Shown one piece after another: positions 1 to 7,913 of a stretch of DNA of 64,000 bases. Under the pieces are notes generated by a model. The model was given only the letters and a program-made list of their open reading frames with translations, was not told the DNA's origin and made no database searches. Position 1 is the first letter of the stretch. Every line of letters starts with the position of its first letter. The stretch is from Methylovirgula sp. HY1 (lineage in GTDB: Bacteria; Pseudomonadota; Alphaproteobacteria; Rhizobiales; Beijerinckiaceae): NCBI RefSeq assembly GCF_019343105.1, contig NZ_CP073764.1, positions 1,116,001-1,180,000 on the forward strand. Direction: 5' to 3'. A program made the position numbers and the translations under genes.

Positions 1-837
1 AAAGAGGACGCAGTCGTCCGCCGCGATCGAGGCCACGTCGCGCGCCGCGATCACTTCGGCGCAGGACGTCGGATAATGATTGTCGGGCGAACGATCGAGC
101 CCCGTCTTGCGCGACCAGGGCTCGAAACGCCACTCTGGATCGGCGAGGATGACGCCGAATTTTTGCGTCGGCAGCGCCGACTGCTTCGCGCCTAAGTCTG
201 CTTCGCGCGCGTTCCGGCTGCCGCGCTTGAGAACCATCCGCACGACATTCGTACGGCCGCCCAGGGCTTCGGCCGCGATATGTTGCTGGACCTCCGGTTC
301 CAACTTGGCCGCCTGCGCAGCCGCCGCGACCGTCAAACACCCGCGCGCGATAGCTGTCTGAATTTCCGGTCCCGCATGTGCCAGCACGGTACGCGCCCGC
401 TCAGTGCCCGCCGCATCGATGTTCATTAGCTGGGCGGCTTCCGCGACTTTAATCCCGCATTCTGCGGGGTTTTCGGAAGGTCGACCGCGCTTCATATTGA
501 CGAGGCGAGCAGCTACGAGACGCCGCTGATCATCGTTGAGATGCCGTCGACGAAGGTTCTTCGAGACGACAAAATGCAACGCGTCGCCGTCTGACGGCAA
601 AAACAATATGAAATAGCGCATGAAAAGCAGCGAACCGGACGCCAAGTCGTCAGTCTCGCAAAACAGTCCCGCCTCGAGGGCGGCGCGATAACGATTGCGC
701 CCGTCGAGAATCTGGCCGTCGAGAATAACAATAGGTTCACGCAACCCGTTGGCGCGGACATCAGCGACCAGCGCATCGAATTCCGCGCCCTCGATCAAAG
801 GGAAGAGATCGGCATAGGGATGAAACGGAAGGATCAC
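1..837 (-). CDS. ParB-like domain / MT-A70 DNA adenine methyltransferase fusion (partial)
   Basis: This prophage protein starts at a GTG (837) that overlaps the previous stop in a GTGA junction, and it runs off the left window edge after 279 codons. The first ~90 residues look like a ParB-type sulfiredoxin-fold domain (ILDGQILDGRNRYRAA, residues ~39-54). The second half begins an MT-A70 methyltransferase: GVILADPEWRFEPW, followed by a conserved D-R-x2-D-N-H-Y-P-T stretch. The catalytic motif reads DPEW rather than DPPW, a variant I believe is common in phage members. The family methylates adenine N6 in DNA. A phage likely uses it for self-modification or to escape restriction. The fusion and domain order are seen directly; the function is inferred from the family. 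Confidence 0.8.
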   Translation of the reverse strand, partial: MILPFHPYADLFPLIEGAEFDALVADVRANGLREPIVILDGQILDGRNRYRAALEAGLFCETDDLASGSLLFMRYFILFLPSDGDALHFVVSKNLRRRHLNDDQRRLVAARLVNMKRGRPSENPAECGIKVAEAAQLMNIDAAGTERARTVLAHAGPEIQTAIARGCLTVAAAAQAAKLEPEVQQHIAAEALGGRTNVVRMVLKRGSRNAREADLGAKQSALPTQKFGVILADPEWRFEPWSRKTGLDRSPDNHYPTSCAEVIAARDVASIAADDCVLF

Positions 838-1661
838 GCCGCGTCTCCCTTCGCCTTGGCCGCAAAATGCTCAAGCAGTGACGCCTCGGCAAGATCGTCC
901 GAGCGCAACGCGCTCTGCTGCCGTTCCCGACGCTTTTGATTGGCGGCTTGCACTTTCCAAGGATCAAAGTCGGCGCACCAGCGCCGCAGCGCTTCGCGAT
1001 CGCACCATTCTTTGTGATCGGCGAGCGCCCGGCAAAACGCCTTGATCCAGAGCGCCGAAAGATTGCTGCCTTGATGCGGCTTGCAGGCGAGAACGGCGGC
1101 AAGTGCGAGGCTGACGATCGCATCGCCATGTCGCATCCGCATGATCGCATGCACGGCGACGCTCTGGCGGGGCGCCATCAGATTGGTGGCGCGATTGGTA
1201 AAGAGCAGTTCGACGCCTTCGGCTTGCGCCAGGGCCGCGACTGCCACGGCATGTTTATCGCCGGCGGCGAGTCGCGCCTTGAAAAGATCGATCGGCCGAA
1301 TCGCGGTGATGCAGCCGTTGACCGCGGCGAAGGCCTCAGCCTGCTCGGCCGCGCTGGCGTCGATCCGATAGGCTGGCAATGTGTCGATGCCGACGAGGAG
1401 CGCCGCGTGGACGCGATGCTGCCCGTCGACGACGGCATAAGTTTCCCCTTCCGCCGAGGCGACGACGATCGGCTTGAACTTGCGCCAATCGAAACATTCG
1501 GTGATCCGCGCGATCGTATCGAGGCCGCGCGGCGTGATCTCGCGCTGATAGGTCGGATCGAGCCGCAGATCGGCGACGCGCACCCACAAAAGTGACGGCA
1601 CAGGTCCGAGATTCGCAGCCGGGCGTAGCGCGCGGATTTTGAGAGCGACGAACGCCTTCAT
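834..1661 (-). CDS. ParB-like nuclease-domain phage protein
   Basis: A 275-residue protein with an N-terminal ParB/sulfiredoxin-type domain. The motif VVDGQHRVHAALL (about residues 77-89) is the hallmark, preceded by a strand/helix segment around LDPTYQREITP. The C-terminal half is helical and basic near the end (NQKRRERQQ). It overlaps the neighbours on both sides by 4 bases, so it is translationally coupled in one minus-strand phage operon with the small HTH protein upstream and the ParB/MT-A70 fusion downstream. It is too short for a chromosome-partition ParB and has no paired parA. A role in phage DNA recognition or modification is more likely, but the precise function is unknown. Confidence 0.75.
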   Translation of the reverse strand: MKAFVALKIRALRPAANLGPVPSLLWVRVADLRLDPTYQREITPRGLDTIARITECFDWRKFKPIVVASAEGETYAVVDGQHRVHAALLVGIDTLPAYRIDASAAEQAEAFAAVNGCITAIRPIDLFKARLAAGDKHAVAVAALAQAEGVELLFTNRATNLMAPRQSVAVHAIMRMRHGDAIVSLALAAVLACKPHQGSNLSALWIKAFCRALADHKEWCDREALRRWCADFDPWKVQAANQKRRERQQSALRSDDLAEASLLEHFAAKAKGDAA

Positions 1662-1879
1662 GGTTCGGCCTCGAGGACCGGCCGCGCGGTGTCTTCGAGG
1701 GGTAGATGCGGCGCGTCGCCGAGGCGGCCTTGGGCACGCAGCTCCTTGAACTTGCGTTGGATTACACCATGCGAACAGCCGAACCGCGCCGCCAGCGCCC
1801 GCTCAGTCGCGCCGGATACGGCAGCCGCGATGAGCCTTCGTTCCTGCGCCTCGTCGAAATGAAACTTGCGTGGCGACAT
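1658..1879 (-). CDS. Small HTH phage protein
   Basis: A 73-residue protein read from ATG at 1879, chosen because GGGAGAG lies 6-10 bases upstream and because the residues after it form a compact helix-turn-helix (ATERALAARFGCSHGVIQRKF). The fold resembles short resolvase-type or terminase-small-subunit-like HTH segments. It is first in the minus-strand operon with the ParB-like genes and overlaps the next gene in an ATGA junction. It probably binds DNA; the target is unknown. Confidence 0.6.
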   Translation of the reverse strand: MSPRKFHFDEAQERRLIAAAVSGATERALAARFGCSHGVIQRKFKELRAQGRLGDAPHLPLEDTARPVLEAEP

Positions 1880-1982
1880 GCAAAACTCTCCCGTGGCGTG
1901 GAGTCCACGACATCGGCTGTTGCCGATGTCGAAGAGCTGCACGCGTTGACAGGTCGAAAACGCAGGGAACTTTAGAAGGGGC

Positions 1983-2027
1983 GATCCGCGCCTGGTCCCG
2001 CCGGAGGGAATGCTCCAGGCGCGGATC
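1983..2027. terminator. Perfect 13-bp inverted repeat
   Basis: GATCCGCGCCTGG (1983-1995) pairs perfectly with CCAGGCGCGGATC (2015-2027) across a 19-base loop that itself contains TCCC...GGGA. It lies between minus-strand genes, downstream of the 2158-2481 gene and about 100 bases upstream of the 1879 start. No T-run follows, so it may be a factor-dependent terminator, a processing hairpin or a protein-binding palindrome. Confidence 0.5.
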
Positions 2028-2157
2028 TAGGGGACATCATGTCCCGTCTCGGATTGGAAGTTGGGCGCCGCAAAAGGTCACCCGAAGCGAAGGCGGCTCG
2101 CGTGCAAAAAGCGGCGCCTTGTCGTGCGTGATCATCGGCGCTGAAGAGACGCGAGCT

Positions 2158-2481
2158 TTAGTCTTGCGAGCGACCCAAAGCATCAGCCGCGCGCACAAGA
2201 GACGCGGCAAGGAGGCCTTTCGCTTCGGTGATTTTGCGTTCATGGCGGAGTAGACGTTCCTGTCGGTCGCACTCGGCCAGATAAGCGGCCCCCAAACGCT
2301 CGTACACACTCACGACGATGTTTTTTGGGGGCCGATAGCGCAGCGAATAGAGGACCGCATAGTCGATCCCATAGCGCTGGCCTAAGCGCCGCATCGCGTT
2401 GCCGACGTCGCCGGGACCGCGCATCTCACGCCGAACGAGCTCTCGAGCCCATATTTGCGCATTGCCGACCCCGTCCGACAT
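2158..2481 (-). CDS. Small phage protein of unknown function
   Basis: A 107-residue protein read from ATG 2481, preceded by GGGGG at a 6-base spacing; a longer frame exists but has no ribosome site. It contains the segment RYGIDYAVLYSLRYRPPKNI, which resembles an HTH-like recognition region, followed by an amphipathic helical C-terminus with many Arg, Leu and Ala. It is transcribed away from the CI/Cro switch on the Cro side and so may be an early-lytic regulatory gene. I do not recognise the family. Confidence 0.55.
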   Translation of the reverse strand: MSDGVGNAQIWARELVRREMRGPGDVGNAMRRLGQRYGIDYAVLYSLRYRPPKNIVVSVYERLGAAYLAECDRQERLLRHERKITEAKGLLAASLVRAADALGRSQD

Positions 2482-2728
2482 TTGCATCCCCCGCAAAAAC
2501 TTTTCGCAGATCATGTAAAAGCTCCTGTGCCATAACACCTCGGCACAGGAGCGACGCGATCAACAAAAAGCCACATACACAGACTGACAAATTCGAGCCG
2601 CTTCCGATCCGTTTTGCCGCGCGTCAACACGGCGAGACGATAGACGCCAGCTTTAAAAAACCGGCCCGATTCGCTTGTGACGAACCGGACCGCATGATCC
2701 CCAATTGTACCGACAATAGGAGACCACG

Positions 2729-2977
2729 ATGGATGAATGGATTACCGACGAGAAGGGCGATGTCATCGTCTTCTCCCTCACCGGCTATCAGATGGCGCGG
2801 GCATTCGAAATGTGCGCCGCGCTACAACTTCAATTTTCCCGGGCGGAATCCGAAACGGAACTTCGGATCGTCCAATTGGCGCTGACAGTCCCGCAATTAC
2901 GTGCCCTGGCTCTAGACTTGATTGCGGCTGCCGAAATGCTCGAAAAGCCGCCCGCAGCCGATGCGCCAAGGAATTGA
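2729..2977 (+). CDS. Small phage protein of unknown function
   Basis: An 82-residue acidic/helical protein beginning MDEWITDEKGDVIVF, with AGGAG 6 bases before the ATG. It lies on the opposite strand to its neighbours, between the 2158-2481 gene and the Cro-like gene. It has no cysteines beyond one, no membrane segment and no recognisable motif. The good ribosome-binding site and phage-like compactness support it as real. Confidence 0.5.
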   Translation: MDEWITDEKGDVIVFSLTGYQMARAFEMCAALQLQFSRAESETELRIVQLALTVPQLRALALDLIAAAEMLEKPPAADAPRN

Positions 2978-2983
2978 CGGCGG

Positions 2984-3238
2984 TCATGACGGCTCTGCCG
3001 TCTTCTTAGAGGAGCAGGAAGTTTCTTTTCGTCTCCACGAGGCCAAACAAGCCGCCAAAAAATCTTCAGCCGTGAGAAGCCCGTTAGTTCCACGTTCGAT
3101 TTCGAGAGCCAAATGCATGCTCGCGTTGCGCTCACCCCGCAAAGGCCGCGTGACCGAAGACGGTGCGCGCCCGATACGCTCAGCAAGAGCTGATGCCGTG
3201 TCGCCAGTTTCGGAAAAATAGAGCTCAAGAGCGTTCAT
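2984..3238 (-). CDS. Cro/YdaS-type HTH regulator of the prophage
   Basis: An 84-residue protein read from ATG 3238 (MNALELYFSE...). Residues ~10-40 form an HTH (TASALAERIGRAPSSVTRPLRG), and the protein is the size of Cro/YdaS antirepressors. It is divergent from the CI-like repressor at 3332 with operators between them, which is the classical lysis-lysogeny arrangement. The predicted -10 element ends only about 7 bases before the ATG and no ribosome site precedes it, so its mRNA is probably leaderless. Identification as the Cro counterpart is from position and HTH only. Confidence 0.7.
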   Translation of the reverse strand: MNALELYFSETGDTASALAERIGRAPSSVTRPLRGERNASMHLALEIERGTNGLLTAEDFLAACLASWRRKETSCSSKKTAEPS

Positions 3239-3245
3239 GCGACTA

Positions 3246-3274
3246 ACTTTGCCGATTTGGCAAAATCTTGTCAA
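3246..3274 (-). promoter_or_regulatory. Predicted promoter of the Cro-like gene with an operator in its spacer
   Basis: On the minus strand TTGACA (3274-3269) is followed after 17 bases by CAAAGT (3251-3246). The palindrome TTTGCC-N5-GGCAAA (3248-3264) fills the spacer and -10 region, so repressor binding there would block the promoter. The start point would fall at about 3239, adjacent to the ATG at 3238. Confidence 0.6.
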
Positions 3275-3340
3275 CGTCAATTTTGCCTATTTGGCTCTGG
3301 TTTTCAAAACTAGGTCTGAGCAAATTGCCACATGGGCAAA
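3248..3340. promoter_or_regulatory. Three repressor operator sites between the CI- and Cro-like genes
   Basis: Three copies of one palindrome occur here: TTTGCC-GATTT-GGCAAA (3248-3264, perfect), TTTGCC-TATTT-GGCTCT (3282-3298, one good half) and, on either strand, ATTGCC-ACATG-GGCAAA (3324-3340). The third overlaps the repressor start codon (3332), which suggests autoregulation. Two more copies lie at the early-operon promoter at 4818-4867. Assignment to the CI-like protein is inference from position, as in lambdoid switches. Confidence 0.65.
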
Positions 3341-3907
3341 CCAAACCGCATCACCGAATGGCGCGAACGGCGCGAGATGACGCTGGAAGCGCTTGCAGAA
3401 CGTGCCGGAATTTCAACAACCTACCTTTGGCGTATCGAAAACGGCGAGCGCAATCTCAGCCTTAAAAACCTGAAAAAATTAGCGTCCGCTTTATCGATTC
3501 AACAAAAAGAGCTTGTCCCTGGAGAGGTCAAGGGAGTTCCTCTCGTGGGCTTTGTGGGCGCTGGCGCGGAAACTCACCGATTCGACGATGGGCAAGGCCC
3601 TTTTGATGAAGTAGAGGCGCCAGATGGAGCAACGGATAAGACGGTCGCGGTGGAAATTCGTGGCGAATCACTCGGAGTCCTATTCGATCGATGGCTGGTC
3701 TTCTATGATGACGTGCGCCGTCCCGTGACCACCGACCTCATCGGTGTCCTTTGCGTCGTCGGTCTTGCTGACGGCCATGTGCTGATCAAAAAGATTGAAA
3801 AGGGCCAACTCAAAGGCCGCTTCACCCTTCGATCTAATATCGAACCGCCAATCTACGATGCCGAGATTATATGGGCCGCGCGGGTGAAGCAGATGAGGCC
3901 GAGATGA
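3332..3907 (+). CDS. CI-type phage repressor (XRE HTH plus S24 peptidase domain)
   Basis: A 191-residue repressor. The N-terminal XRE helix-turn-helix covers residues ~7-55 (LEALAERAGISTTYLWRIENG). The C-terminal LexA/S24-like domain spans ~70-185, with a possible self-cleavage dipeptide in VGAGAE (75-80), the nucleophile Ser113 in RGESLG and the general-base Lys153 or 154 in VLIKKI. Such repressors maintain lysogeny and are cleaved during the SOS response. It is divergent from the Cro-like gene. An operator copy overlaps its own ATG and no clear ribosome site is visible, so it may be autoregulated and leaderless. Two small membrane-protein genes follow it. Confidence 0.88.
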   Translation: MGKPNRITEWRERREMTLEALAERAGISTTYLWRIENGERNLSLKNLKKLASALSIQQKELVPGEVKGVPLVGFVGAGAETHRFDDGQGPFDEVEAPDGATDKTVAVEIRGESLGVLFDRWLVFYDDVRRPVTTDLIGVLCVVGLADGHVLIKKIEKGQLKGRFTLRSNIEPPIYDAEIIWAARVKQMRPR

Positions 3908-3926
3908 CATAAGAGCGGAGCGCTTA

Positions 3927-4316
3927 ATGCCAAATTTTCAGCAATATAATGTTGAAATCAAGCCGATTTGGACATCCCACAATAGCGGGAGGGCCGCTAA
4001 ATATATAGCCATTATCTTCGCTGGGTTATCTTTCCTTGCATATGCTTTCACCGAGGTCAGTTGGTTTGCGGCGACTTCAAATTTGACAGAGATCGGCGTT
4101 GGCCTGTCGACTTATTACGCGGTGGGCTTTCAGCGAGCTATTGCCTTGGGCGTCATCTCTTGCGCCTTTGCCTCCCTTTCTGTCGCGATGCGACAGCACG
4201 AGTTGCTGAGAGTCCGCTATCGCGATTCCGTAGCCGACAAACCCGAGCACCCAAAGGACACCGAGCCCGGATTTAAGGTTTATAGCGATCACGTTAAGGA
4301 TCAGGCCATAGGCTGA
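3927..4316 (+). CDS. Small prophage membrane protein
   Basis: A 129-residue protein with two predicted transmembrane helices (about residues 23-45 and 70-92) and a charged C-terminal tail. It starts 17 bases after the repressor stop on the same strand, so it is probably expressed in the lysogen. Genes in this position are often lysogenic-conversion or superinfection-exclusion factors; that role is inference only. No family is recognised. Confidence 0.55.
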   Translation: MPNFQQYNVEIKPIWTSHNSGRAAKYIAIIFAGLSFLAYAFTEVSWFAATSNLTEIGVGLSTYYAVGFQRAIALGVISCAFASLSVAMRQHELLRVRYRDSVADKPEHPKDTEPGFKVYSDHVKDQAIG

Positions 4317-4320
4317 CAAA

Positions 4321-4740
4321 ATGATCATTCACAGATGCAGAATCAGTGGAGGCATATTTCCAAAAGGTCGCTCTATTCTTCTTGATTCAGAAGGACTAAT
4401 CGTTGAAAAGAAACTAATTGCATGGACGGTCATCGCGCGCCTCACAATCTGTCAGGTTTCGTTACGCCCGCATTTAGTTCGCGCTGGGCTCGTAGCCCTA
4501 GTCTTTGGCATTCCGCTCGCCCCGCTTTTTGGCGCACCTGTCTTAATTATTATGGGCGCAGTAGCGTCGCCTTTCATTTTACGGCGAAGGGCCCTGTTTC
4601 GCGCGGTTATTGCTGACGGAAGCGTGATTGAGATCGAAGGCACGCGCGACGCCGCTCGCTGGGCAGCCGATTGGCATGCTCGGCATTTGAATTTGCAACA
4701 AGGCTACAATGGGACGCCGCTCCCCTCCTCTAGACTTTAA
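4321..4740 (+). CDS. Small prophage membrane protein
   Basis: A 139-residue protein with an N-terminal soluble part, a hydrophobic hairpin at about residues 50-90 (LVALVFGIPLAPLFGAPVLI) and a soluble C-terminus. It lies 4 bases after the previous membrane gene, in the same repressor-linked transcript. The bases here are AT-richer than the early operon, as often seen in lysogeny modules. No family is recognised; a role in exclusion of other phages is possible. Confidence 0.55.
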   Translation: MIIHRCRISGGIFPKGRSILLDSEGLIVEKKLIAWTVIARLTICQVSLRPHLVRAGLVALVFGIPLAPLFGAPVLIIMGAVASPFILRRRALFRAVIADGSVIEIEGTRDAARWAADWHARHLNLQQGYNGTPLPSSRL

Positions 4741-4817
4741 TCGTTGCAACAGGCGCGCGCGCGAACCAACACAGATTTCAGTTTGATCTGTGCGCGGAAA
4801 ATTGCATTCAATGATAT

Positions 4818-4870
4818 TTTGCCTATTTGGCATTTTTTAGCTTGACACTTTTTGCCTATTTGGCAATATT
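4818..4870 (+). promoter_or_regulatory. Early-operon promoter with two repressor operators
   Basis: TTGACA (4842-4847), a 17-base spacer and AATATT (4865-4870) form a near-consensus sigma70-type promoter facing the early operon. The operator TTTGCC-TATTT-GGCAAT (4851-4867) sits inside the spacer, and a second copy (TTTGCC-TATTT-GGCATT, 4818-4834) lies 33 bases upstream. That matches the 34-base separation of the first two operators at the CI/Cro region. The arrangement is like a lambda PL/OL. Confidence 0.75.
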
Positions 4871-4899
4871 TTCTCCCGTCCTTCACCGGGAGACCCGCC

Positions 4900-5061
4900 G
4901 TGCCCATCCCCTCTCAACTTCCCCACTATGTCGCCACCGCACAAGGCGTCGAGATCGCGATCGGCTTCGGCTTCGTCTGCGGCGTGATCTGCGGCGTGTC
5001 GTTCGCCCTATCGCTTTTCTCGCGGCGCAACCGCCTCAATTTCGACGGGAGCGCGAAATGA
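4900..5061 (+). CDS. Tiny membrane protein, first gene of the phage early operon
   Basis: Read from GTG 4900 (GGGAG 8 bases upstream), giving 53 residues with one transmembrane segment (residues ~18-40, IGFGFVCGVICGVSFAL) and a basic tail. A longer frame starting at 4852 would begin upstream of the predicted transcription start and is not used. Its stop overlaps the next ATG in an ATGA junction. Function unknown. Confidence 0.55.
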   Translation: MPIPSQLPHYVATAQGVEIAIGFGFVCGVICGVSFALSLFSRRNRLNFDGSAK

Positions 5062-7229
5062 GCTTGAGGGAAGCTTTCGCGCCTTTATGCGATATCGGCG
5101 GAATATCGCCGCTCAATCCGCGCCAGCTCGGCGAGGATGATCTGTCCGGGCTGCGCGCCAGTCTCATGAAGAGCGGATTGCTCAACCCCTTGCTCGTCGA
5201 ACGGCAGAGCGACTCGAATCTGTTATTGGTTCTCGATGGCGGCCGCCGTTGGCGCGCGCTCATGGCGCTGGCGGATGCCGGCGCGATCGCCGCGGATTAC
5301 GAAGTCCCCGTCACGATCATCGACGGCGCCCCGGCGACAAAGCGCGAGCTCGCGCTCGAAACCAGCTTCCATCGCCGACAGCTCCATCCCGTCGAGGAAT
5401 ATGAGGCCTTCGCCGCCCTCGAGGACGACGGCTTTGCGCCGGAGCAAATCGCCAAGGATTTCGGCGAGATCTTGCACCATGTGCGCCAGCGCCTGGCGCT
5501 CGGACGCCTGGCGCCCGAAATCCGCGCCGCCTGGCGCGATGGCACATTGACGGCCGAGCATGCGAAGGCCTTCGCTGTCGCCGACAGCCTCGAAGCGCAG
5601 CGCGCCTGTCTCGAACTTTTTCATCGCAACGCCGAGTTCGTCAGCCCGGCGGTGATCCGCTCGCATCTGCGCAGCGACGCGATCAGCGCGGATGCGCCCG
5701 AGGCGCTGTTTGTCGGGCTCGACGCCTATCTCGCCGCCGGCGGCCACGCCGACGAGGATCTGTTCAGCGCGCCCGCGATGATCTGGCGTGACGGCTCCCT
5801 CGCTGGGCGCCTCGCGGCGGAAAAACTCGAAGCCGAAGGCAAGCGCATCGCCGCCGAAGAAGGCTGGGGCTTTATCGTCGTCGCGCGTGCCGATCGCCGC
5901 GAGACGGTCATGGCCCATCCAAAGCTGGCAAAGCCGGCCTATCTCGCGGCCGAGATCGACCGTCGCGCCGCCATCGGTTTCGAGATGAGCGCTCCGAATA
6001 CGCCGGCCGAGACGTTGGATGCTCTGGAGCGCAAACTTGATGCCATCGAAGCCAAGGCGATCTTGCGCAGCCTGACGCGGCCCGAACGCGCGGCGCTCGG
6101 CCTCTTCGTCGGTATCGATGACGCCGGCGCGCTGTCCGTCACGCGCGGTGTCCTACGCGACGACGCTGTCAACAATGTTTCCGATTCCGCGCCATTCCCG
6201 AAATCTGGCGCGGTCCCGCGAGAGGCGGCAGATCCCACGCCTGCCGCCTCTCGCGAAAAATCCAGCCGCAAAGAGCATAACTCCGACGAGCTGCGTCTAG
6301 TGCTGTTCAAAGCGGTCGAACAAGGTTTTCGCGAATGCATCGCCGGCGACGTGGGACTTGCCTTGATGGTCGGCGTCACAGCGCTCGCAAATAGCAGCGT
6401 GCGCGCCTTCGTTCCCTTCAACACGCAGATCGATTGCGACGGATTAGGCCTCGACATCTATGCCCTTTCCCATCAAGACTCATTCGAAGAGGCGCTCGCG
6501 CTCGCCGCCGAAAAGCCGCTCTGCGATCTGACGACCTTTTTCTGCAAGCTCGTGGCGCGAAGCTGCGAAGTGCACGTCGATGGGATGCTGCTGTCGGATC
6601 TCGCACCGATCGCCGGCTCCTTCCGCCACCGTGGCGCGCCGCTCGCCGCCGCCTTTGCCCGCGCGCTCGATTATGATCACTATTTCGCCGCGGCCACCAA
6701 GGATGCCGCGCTAAAGGCGATCGAGGCCTGCGATAGCCAGGCGGCCGCGGCCGAAGCGGGCAAACTCAAGAAGGACGCGCTGAAAGCCCGCGCCGCGACG
6801 CTGGCACGCGATCGAAAATGGCTGCCCGCGCCCCTCGACGCATGGGCGCAGCTGCCGCAAGGCGCCGACGAAGCGATACGAGAAGCGAGCCAGGAAGGGC
6901 CGGATGCTCCTGCCGCGTTCGGCGCGGAGGATGACGAGATCGATGTCGAGATCGATGTCGAGATCGAAGAGCCCCACGCGCGGCTCACAGACGCGCGCAA
7001 GATCTGCGTCGCCTATGACGGTTTTTTTGCCGACCGCTGCCGTCTTGCCGACCAAGCCTTCGAAAAAGCGTCGATCCTCTATGAGAGCTATGTCGATTAT
7101 TGCGGCGACTATAGGGAGCCATCGAGCCAGACGGTGTTCAGCGCCGCCCTCATCGCCGACGGTTTTACCAAGAAGCGGCTCAAGAACGGCGTGCATTATT
7201 ACGGCCTCGCGCTCAGCGAGTGCGTATGA
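5058..7229 (+). CDS. ParB/RepB-family protein with a primase-like C-terminal winged helix
   Basis: A 723-residue protein from ATG 5058 (ATGA overlap). Residues ~10-110 are a ParB N-terminal domain (LVLDGGRRWRALMAL; ETSFHRRQLHPVEEYEAF). Residues ~115-200 form the ParB HTH (FAPEQIAKDFGEILHHVRQRLALG). The long middle is acidic and Ala-rich, with an acidic repeat (DEIDVEIDVEIEE) near 630. The last ~60 residues resemble the winged helix that ends D5/P4-type primase-helicases (F-x-A-A-L-x2-D-G-F-x-K-K-R-x3-G-x2-Y-x-G-L). No parA is nearby. It is more likely a replication-associated protein of the early operon than a partition protein. Confidence 0.75.
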   Translation: MSLREAFAPLCDIGGISPLNPRQLGEDDLSGLRASLMKSGLLNPLLVERQSDSNLLLVLDGGRRWRALMALADAGAIAADYEVPVTIIDGAPATKRELALETSFHRRQLHPVEEYEAFAALEDDGFAPEQIAKDFGEILHHVRQRLALGRLAPEIRAAWRDGTLTAEHAKAFAVADSLEAQRACLELFHRNAEFVSPAVIRSHLRSDAISADAPEALFVGLDAYLAAGGHADEDLFSAPAMIWRDGSLAGRLAAEKLEAEGKRIAAEEGWGFIVVARADRRETVMAHPKLAKPAYLAAEIDRRAAIGFEMSAPNTPAETLDALERKLDAIEAKAILRSLTRPERAALGLFVGIDDAGALSVTRGVLRDDAVNNVSDSAPFPKSGAVPREAADPTPAASREKSSRKEHNSDELRLVLFKAVEQGFRECIAGDVGLALMVGVTALANSSVRAFVPFNTQIDCDGLGLDIYALSHQDSFEEALALAAEKPLCDLTTFFCKLVARSCEVHVDGMLLSDLAPIAGSFRHRGAPLAAAFARALDYDHYFAAATKDAALKAIEACDSQAAAAEAGKLKKDALKARAATLARDRKWLPAPLDAWAQLPQGADEAIREASQEGPDAPAAFGAEDDEIDVEIDVEIEEPHARLTDARKICVAYDGFFADRCRLADQAFEKASILYESYVDYCGDYREPSSQTVFSAALIADGFTKKRLKNGVHYYGLALSECV

Positions 7230-7441
7230 TGACGGAGCGATCGAAAGCCGCTCCTTGCCGGCTGCGTTCCGCGAGCTGCTACGGGCGCACCGTCCCCGTC
7301 ATCGAGAAGATCAGCCGCATGATCGAGATTCGTCCCCAGAGCGCGCATGGCGACGCCCGGCACGTGCTGTTGTCTCTCCCGCGTATCAAATGGCTCGAAG
7401 GCCGGAAGGATGAATCATGGCTGGCAGCCTCAACAAAGTGA
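7226..7441 (+). CDS. Small phage protein of unknown function
   Basis: A 71-residue basic protein from ATG 7226, which overlaps the upstream stop in ATGA; it overlaps ssb by 25 bases. It contains ARHVLLSLPRIKWLEG near the C-terminus. No family is recognised. Its position between the ParB-like gene and ssb suggests a replication accessory or regulator. Confidence 0.45.
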   Translation: MMTERSKAAPCRLRSASCYGRTVPVIEKISRMIEIRPQSAHGDARHVLLSLPRIKWLEGRKDESWLAASTK

Positions 7442-7893
7442 TCCTGATCGGCCATCTCGGCCGCGATCCGGACGTGCGCCGCATGCAATCGGGTGATGCC
7501 GTCGTGTCCTTTTCGATGGCGACATCGGAGACCTGGCGCGACAAGGCGACCGGGGAGCGCAAAGAGCGCGCCGAATGGCACAATGTCGTGATCTTCAACG
7601 AGCATCTCGCGAAGATCGCCGAGCAATATTTGAAGAAAGGCGCGCTCGTCCTCGTCGAAGGAAAGATGCGCACGCGCGAATATACCGATCGCGACGGCGC
7701 CAATCGCCGCACGACGGAAGTCGTGCTCGATCGCTTCGGCGGCGAACTCGTCCTGCTCGATCGCGTCGAACGCGCAGCGCCCGACCCTGACAGCTACGGC
7801 ACGACGCGGACGCGTTCCGCATCGAGCAGCGAAGCGACAGGCGAAAAACCGGGCACGACGAGCGAGATGATCGGTGACGAGATTCCATTCTAA
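7417..7893 (+). CDS. ssb: Single-stranded DNA-binding protein
   Basis: A 158-residue SSB. The OB-fold spans residues ~4-110 (NKVILIGHLGRDPDVR at the start, then WRDKATGERKERAEWHNVV). A short flexible linker ends in the acidic tip DEIPF, which binds host replication and repair partners. AAGGA precedes the ATG, and the start lies inside the upstream small gene. This is the phage-encoded copy, supporting phage DNA replication in the early operon. Family and function are clear. Confidence 0.95.
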   Translation: MAGSLNKVILIGHLGRDPDVRRMQSGDAVVSFSMATSETWRDKATGERKERAEWHNVVIFNEHLAKIAEQYLKKGALVLVEGKMRTREYTDRDGANRRTTEVVLDRFGGELVLLDRVERAAPDPDSYGTTRTRSASSSEATGEKPGTTSEMIGDEIPF

Positions 7894-7913
7894 GTCGAAG
7901 CGGGGGCAATCCG

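Noticed and set aside
4827-5057. N-terminal extension of the ParB-like protein
   Set aside because: Begins upstream of the predicted transcription start, is Arg-rich and out of family; the ATG at 5058 couples to the upstream gene.
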